A stretch of DNA of 9,615 bases from Burkholderiaceae bacterium (GTDB lineage Bacteria; Pseudomonadota; Gammaproteobacteria; Burkholderiales; Burkholderiaceae). Below are positions 6,637-9,615 of the stretch, in pieces. Each line of letters starts with the position of its first letter. Position 1 is the first letter of the stretch. Under the pieces are notes generated by a model. The model was given only the letters and a program-made list of their open reading frames with translations. It did not search any database and was not told where the DNA came from. Both the position numbers and the translations under genes were made by a program. Location of the stretch: positions 1-9,615 of the forward strand of contig CANBSM010000129.1 of the NCBI GenBank assembly GCA_947372155.1, in the 5' to 3' direction.

Positions 6637-7587
6637 AAGTGCATTCTGCTCTTACCCCTTATATTGATTAGTAGCCTTGCTTTTTCGGCTTATCCGAATG
6701 GCCCGCTAAAAATGATTGTTCCCTTTCCGGCGGGAGGGCCTACGGATGTGATGGCGAGGTTGGTTTCAAACAAGTTAGGCGACGCTTTGGGCCAACCCAT
6801 TTACGTAGAAAATAAAGCGGGCGCTCATGGCGCAATTGGCATGCAGACCGCCCTGGCAGCGCCAGCCGATGGTCAGACTTTGGTGATGGTTTCTATTGGC
6901 ACAAATGGTATCAACCCAGGCTTGTATAAGAAGTTATCGTATGACGTTAATAAGGATTTTGTCCCAGTATCTTTGTTGGTGACAGTGCCAATCGTGATTG
7001 TTACTAGAGTAGATGCCCCTTACGGTGACTTAGCTGGATTATTGGCTTACGCAAAAGCCAATCCAGGAAAGTTAACCTTTGCTTCTGCTGGAAATGGTGG
7101 ATCTTCTCATCTAGTGCCCGAGATGTTTATGCTACGTTCTAATATCGATATGGTTCACGTGCCATATAAGGGGACTGCTCCAGCGATTAGCGATGTCTTG
7201 GCTGGTCAGGTGAATTTGATGTTCGACACATTACTGACATCAACCCAGCATATTCAATCGGGCAAGCTCAAAATTATTGCAACAACCACAGCAAAAAGAT
7301 TGCCTTCTTATCCAAACGTTCCAACGGTTTCTGAAAGTGTGCTGCCTGGATTTGAGGCTTCCTCTTGGTATGGTCTGGAAGTGAAGGCGGGAACCTCACC
7401 TGAAATTGTGCAGCGCTTATCGGCAGAGCTTGCCAAGATTATGAAAATGCCCGATGTGAGGGAGCGTCTTGATCAATTAAGCACATTTGCCGTAGGCTCT
7501 ACTCCCGAGGAGTTTGCTAGGTTCCAAAAGTCCGAACAAGATAAGTGGGCGAAAGTCATCCAAAAGGGAAATATTCAGCCCGACTGA
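6634..7587 (+). CDS. Bug/TctC-family periplasmic solute-binding protein 2
   Basis: With the ATG at 6634 the protein has 317 residues. Residues 1-19 form a signal peptide (MKCILLLPLILISSLAFSA, cleavage before YPNGP); the cysteine at position 3 is too close to the start to be a lipobox. The mature protein shows the Bug landmarks: LKMIVPFPAGGPTDVMAR with the AGGxxD ligand loop, YVENKAGAHGAIG, the paired lobes through YAKANPGKLTFASAGNGGSS, MVHVPYKGTAPAISDVLAGQV, and the C-terminal FARFQKSEQDKWAKV helix. Role: capture of a small organic acid in the periplasm for a TctAB-type permease encoded elsewhere, or for signalling. It starts 4 bp after the first SMP-30 gene and precedes the second by 76 bp, so it forms the first half of the second Bug/SMP-30 module. 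It differs from Bug 1 in the pocket-forming lobes, so a distinct ligand is likely. Confidence 0.95.
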   Translation: MKCILLLPLILISSLAFSAYPNGPLKMIVPFPAGGPTDVMARLVSNKLGDALGQPIYVENKAGAHGAIGMQTALAAPADGQTLVMVSIGTNGINPGLYKKLSYDVNKDFVPVSLLVTVPIVIVTRVDAPYGDLAGLLAYAKANPGKLTFASAGNGGSSHLVPEMFMLRSNIDMVHVPYKGTAPAISDVLAGQVNLMFDTLLTSTQHIQSGKLKIIATTTAKRLPSYPNVPTVSESVLPGFEASSWYGLEVKAGTSPEIVQRLSAELAKIMKMPDVRERLDQLSTFAVGSTPEEFARFQKSEQDKWAKVIQKGNIQPD

Positions 7588-7663
7588 TAAGTTGCTGTAA
7601 TGCAAGCTTGGAGTAATATTCTCTTAGAGATTTATCACAACTATAAAAAGTAACGGAGATAAG
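7588..7663 (+). other. 76-bp intergenic spacer inside the operon
   Basis: This is the only gap above 20 bp in an otherwise tightly packed operon. It contains an 11-bp inverted repeat TCTCT-T-AGAGA at 7620-7630, a -10-like TATAAA at 7642-7647 without a good -35, and a TTGCTG (7592-7597) with TAATAT (7614-7619) at 16-bp spacing that could be a weak internal promoter. A strong GGAG (7655-7658) then serves the second SMP-30 gene. No terminator hairpin with a T-run is present. The function of the spacer is not established. Confidence 0.35.
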
Positions 7664-8581
7664 ATGTTTTCAGCGCCTCCCATATTAGGGACTGAGGTTT
7701 TTGCTCGTATTCCTGACGGTTTTCGCAAACCTGGCCAGATTTCCGCAGAGAGACTGCAAGCCGGCAAAGGAACTCTAAAGACTGATTGCTTTATTGAGGG
7801 ACCCTCTTTTGATCGTGACGGAAATCTATATCTTGTAGATATAGCGTTTGGTCAAATTTATCGTGTCAGCCCTCAAGGGGCGGTTGCCTTGGTGCTTGAA
7901 TATGATGGCGAACCAAATGGTTTGAAGATTCATCGCGATGGCCGCATCTTTGTCGCTGACCATAAGAATGGCTTGATGCTGCTTGATCCTGTTGCGGGAA
8001 CAATTACTCCGTTCATCGAGCGATACAGGACCGAGTCTTTCAAGGGTTTAAATGATTTAGTCTTTTCAAAGTCTGGTGATTTGTATTTCACAGATCAAGG
8101 TCAAACTGGTTTACAAGATCCCAGTGGCCGCGTATTCCGTCTAGATAATAAAGGTCAACTTTCCTGTCTTCTCAGTAATGTACCCAGTCCGAATGGCATT
8201 GTTTTAAGTGCTGGTGAAAATTTTCTCTATGTAGCAGCCACTAGATCGAATAATATTTGGCGCGCAATGATCTTGCCAGATAGCTCTATTACTAGGGCGG
8301 GCAATTTTATTCAAATGTCAGGAGGCTCTGGCCCTGATGGTTTAGCTTTGGACCAGGCTGGCAATCTCTATGTGGCCCATGCTGGTTTGGGGGCAGTGTG
8401 GAAATTTTCTCCACAGGGCGAACCTTTGCTGCGGATTAATTCTTGCGCTGGAAAAATGACAACCAATATTGCATTTGGCGGTAAGGATAACCAAGATCTA
8501 TTTATTACGGAATCTGATAGCGGTTCTGTCTTGGTTGCGCGGATGGATACTCCAGGCCAAGCGCTCTTTTCTCATCAATAA
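7664..8581 (+). CDS. SMP-30/gluconolactonase family protein 2 (probable lactonase)
   Basis: A 305-residue cytoplasmic beta-propeller, paralogous to the product of 5730-6629. The predicted metal/substrate residues are conserved: E45 in FIEGPSFD, N130 in GLNDL, N177 in PSPNGIVL and D225 in SGPDGLALD. Blade motifs GNLYLVD, GRIFVAD, GDLYFTD and GNLYVAH recur along the chain. There is no signal peptide. ATG 7664 has a good GGAG 5 nt upstream, unlike the first SMP-30 gene, so it can be translated independently. It ends 3 bp before the dehydrogenase gene, suggesting that lactone opening and oxidation of the resulting hydroxyacid are linked steps; that link is inference. Sequence differences from copy 1 lie mainly in the N-terminal 40 residues, around residues 110-126 and in the last third, which could change lactone preference. 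Both copies keep the whole predicted active site, so neither looks like a decaying duplicate. Confidence 0.9.
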   Translation: MFSAPPILGTEVFARIPDGFRKPGQISAERLQAGKGTLKTDCFIEGPSFDRDGNLYLVDIAFGQIYRVSPQGAVALVLEYDGEPNGLKIHRDGRIFVADHKNGLMLLDPVAGTITPFIERYRTESFKGLNDLVFSKSGDLYFTDQGQTGLQDPSGRVFRLDNKGQLSCLLSNVPSPNGIVLSAGENFLYVAATRSNNIWRAMILPDSSITRAGNFIQMSGGSGPDGLALDQAGNLYVAHAGLGAVWKFSPQGEPLLRINSCAGKMTTNIAFGGKDNQDLFITESDSGSVLVARMDTPGQALFSHQ

Positions 8582-8584
8582 TTT

Positions 8585-9615
8585 ATGAATACTTCTATCC
8601 GCTATATCCCTCACGAAGAGTTAACTCAGTTTGCCAAAGCGGTTTATAAAAGTACTGGTTTATCTGAAGAAGATGCTCTTCTAACGGCCGATACCCTAGT
8701 CCAGGCTGAGTTATGGGGGCATTCATCTCATGGGCTTTTACGTTTGGCTTGGTACTACGCACGCTTGAGATCTGGTGCCATGAAGCCAGTTGCGAATACT
8801 TCCTTGGTGGTGAATTCCAAAGCCATCGCTGTAATGGATGGAGCCGATGGAGTTGGACAAGTGGTAGCTAAACGCGCAATGATGGAATCGATAGCGCGGG
8901 CCAAGAAGCATGGCGTTGGAATAGTGTCGGTTAAGAATTCTAATCACTTTGGAACATGTATGTACTTCACGCGCATGGGCGCTCAAAATGGCTGCATTTC
9001 AATCTTAATGAGCAATGCAGGGCCTAATATGGCGCCATGGGGCGGTCGCCAAAAAAAGATTGGCACCAATCCTTGGTCTATTGCTGTGCCAGCCGGAAAG
9101 CACGGGGCAGTAGTGATGGATATGGCAAATTCGGGTGTAGCACGGGGCAAGATCTATCTCGCTCAAAAACGTCGTCAAAGCATTCCAAATGATTGGGCTA
9201 TTGATAAAGATGGTCGACCCACTACCGACCCGCAAGCAGCGATCGAGGGCTTTATTTTGCCGATGGCTGGTCACAAAGGCTATGTCATGGGGGTTATGGT
9301 GGATATCCTTTCTGGGGTTCTCTCGGGAAGTTCATTCTTAGACCAAGTCCATGGACCATATGATCCCGTCAATCGCAGCGGAGCTGGCCACTTTATTGTC
9401 TCGATGGATGTATCTGCATTCCAACCCCTCGCAGAATTTGAGCAACGTATAGATGAATACATCCACTCATTAAAGGATGTGCCTTTAGCGGAAGGTCATG
9501 AGCAGGTCTACTTCCCTGGAGAAATGGAAAATCAGGCCGATGTTCGAAATCGTGAACTTGGTTTGTTATTACCAGAAGATACTCAAGCAAGTTTGATAGA
9601 AGTTGCAAAAGAATC
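8585..9615 (+). CDS. Ldh2/malate-lactate dehydrogenase family NAD(P)-dependent oxidoreductase (3' end outside the window)
   Basis: The frame is open from ATG 8585 to the right edge, giving 343 residues of a family usually about 340-360 long, so only a few C-terminal codons are probably missing. The fold is the non-Rossmann Ldh_2 type, which includes malate, L-lactate, sulfolactate and ureidoglycolate dehydrogenases and 2,3-diketogulonate reductase (YiaK); they interconvert 2-hydroxy and 2-oxo acids. Visible motifs are HSSHGLLR with catalytic H49 (equivalent to YiaK His44), KNSNHFG (118-123), MSNAGPNMAPWGG, KIGTNPWSIAVP, VMDMANSGVARGKI, and PMAGHKGY followed by MVDILSGVLSG. The start has no clear ribosome site and lies 3 bp after the second SMP-30 stop, so coupling is likely. 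Substrate is unresolved; the context suggests oxidation of a hydroxyacid released from a lactone. Confidence 0.92.
   Translation, partial: MNTSIRYIPHEELTQFAKAVYKSTGLSEEDALLTADTLVQAELWGHSSHGLLRLAWYYARLRSGAMKPVANTSLVVNSKAIAVMDGADGVGQVVAKRAMMESIARAKKHGVGIVSVKNSNHFGTCMYFTRMGAQNGCISILMSNAGPNMAPWGGRQKKIGTNPWSIAVPAGKHGAVVMDMANSGVARGKIYLAQKRRQSIPNDWAIDKDGRPTTDPQAAIEGFILPMAGHKGYVMGVMVDILSGVLSGSSFLDQVHGPYDPVNRSGAGHFIVSMDVSAFQPLAEFEQRIDEYIHSLKDVPLAEGHEQVYFPGEMENQADVRNRELGLLLPEDTQASLIEVAKE

Larger units (their letters stand above)
4752..8581 (+). repeat. Tandem paralogous modules: (Bug, SMP-30) x 2
   Basis: Bases 4752-6629 and 6634-8581 each encode a Bug binding protein followed by an SMP-30 protein, in the same order and orientation. 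The SMP-30 copies are the closer pair (about half identical by eye) and share short identical DNA such as the 14-mer AATGTACCCAGTCC at 6255-6268 and 8177-8190. The Bug copies are more diverged. The most economical reading is an old duplication of a two-gene unit, or recruitment of two related units, followed by divergence. Confidence 0.6.

Noticed and set aside
7620..7630. Intrinsic terminator at TCTCT-T-AGAGA
   Set aside because: A one-base loop cannot form a stable hairpin, the stem is short and A/T-rich, and no T-run follows.
8738..9608. Minus-strand open frames opposite the dehydrogenase gene
   Set aside because: They have no recognisable domains, and the plus strand carries a full Ldh2-family protein across the whole region.
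1..9615. Mobile elements, CRISPR arrays, tRNA/rRNA genes or phage genes
   Set aside because: No terminal repeats, transposase motifs, regular spaced repeats or RNA gene signatures were seen; the window is almost fully occupied by ordinary metabolic genes.

Overview
The window is about 9.6 kb of moderate-GC bacterial DNA. The gene style points to a betaproteobacterium of the Burkholderiales: two Bug-type periplasmic solute-binding proteins without their own membrane subunits, an IclR regulator beside a CaiB-family CoA-transferase, SMP-30 lactonase-like proteins and an Ldh2-family dehydrogenase. Moderate GC and compact gaps suggest a freshwater Polynucleobacter-like genome. The taxon is an inference from gene content, not read from a marker gene.

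Layout. Bases 3-365 are the 3' end of a glutathione S-transferase gene entering from the left. A 112-bp gap (366-477) follows, carrying a dense set of overlapping inverted repeats built on GATC. Next is a monocistronic, secreted M20 zinc metallopeptidase of the glutamate carboxypeptidase (CPG2/glucarpidase) type (478-1755). It converges on an IclR-family regulator on the minus strand (1803-2531). The regulator is divergent from a long plus-strand operon starting at 2591. The 59-bp divergent region holds ATAGAA-N5-TTCTAT and a direct repeat ATAGAACAA at 20-bp spacing, a good candidate for the IclR operator.

The operon is HMG-CoA-lyase-like enzyme (2591-3532), CaiB/BaiF CoA-transferase (3532-4731, TGATG overlap), Bug solute-binding protein 1 (4752-5720), SMP-30 lactonase-like protein 1 (5730-6629), Bug protein 2 (6634-7587), SMP-30 protein 2 (7664-8581) and an Ldh2-family NAD(P)-dependent 2-hydroxyacid dehydrogenase (8585 to the right edge, all but its last few codons). 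The Bug plus SMP-30 pair occurs twice in tandem.

How the genes may work together (inference): the Bug proteins capture one or two carboxylate substrates in the periplasm. The SMP-30 proteins open lactone rings in the cytoplasm and the Ldh2 enzyme oxidises a 2-hydroxyacid. The CoA-transferase activates a branched hydroxy-diacid, and the HMG-CoA-lyase-like enzyme splits it to central metabolites such as acetyl-CoA plus a keto acid. The IclR protein would switch the operon in response to the substrate or an intermediate. No CoA-ligase, hydratase or thiolase is visible, so the substrate probably already has a tertiary 3-hydroxyl group. The exact substrate cannot be read from the sequence. I found no RNA gene, mobile element, CRISPR array or convincing terminator.
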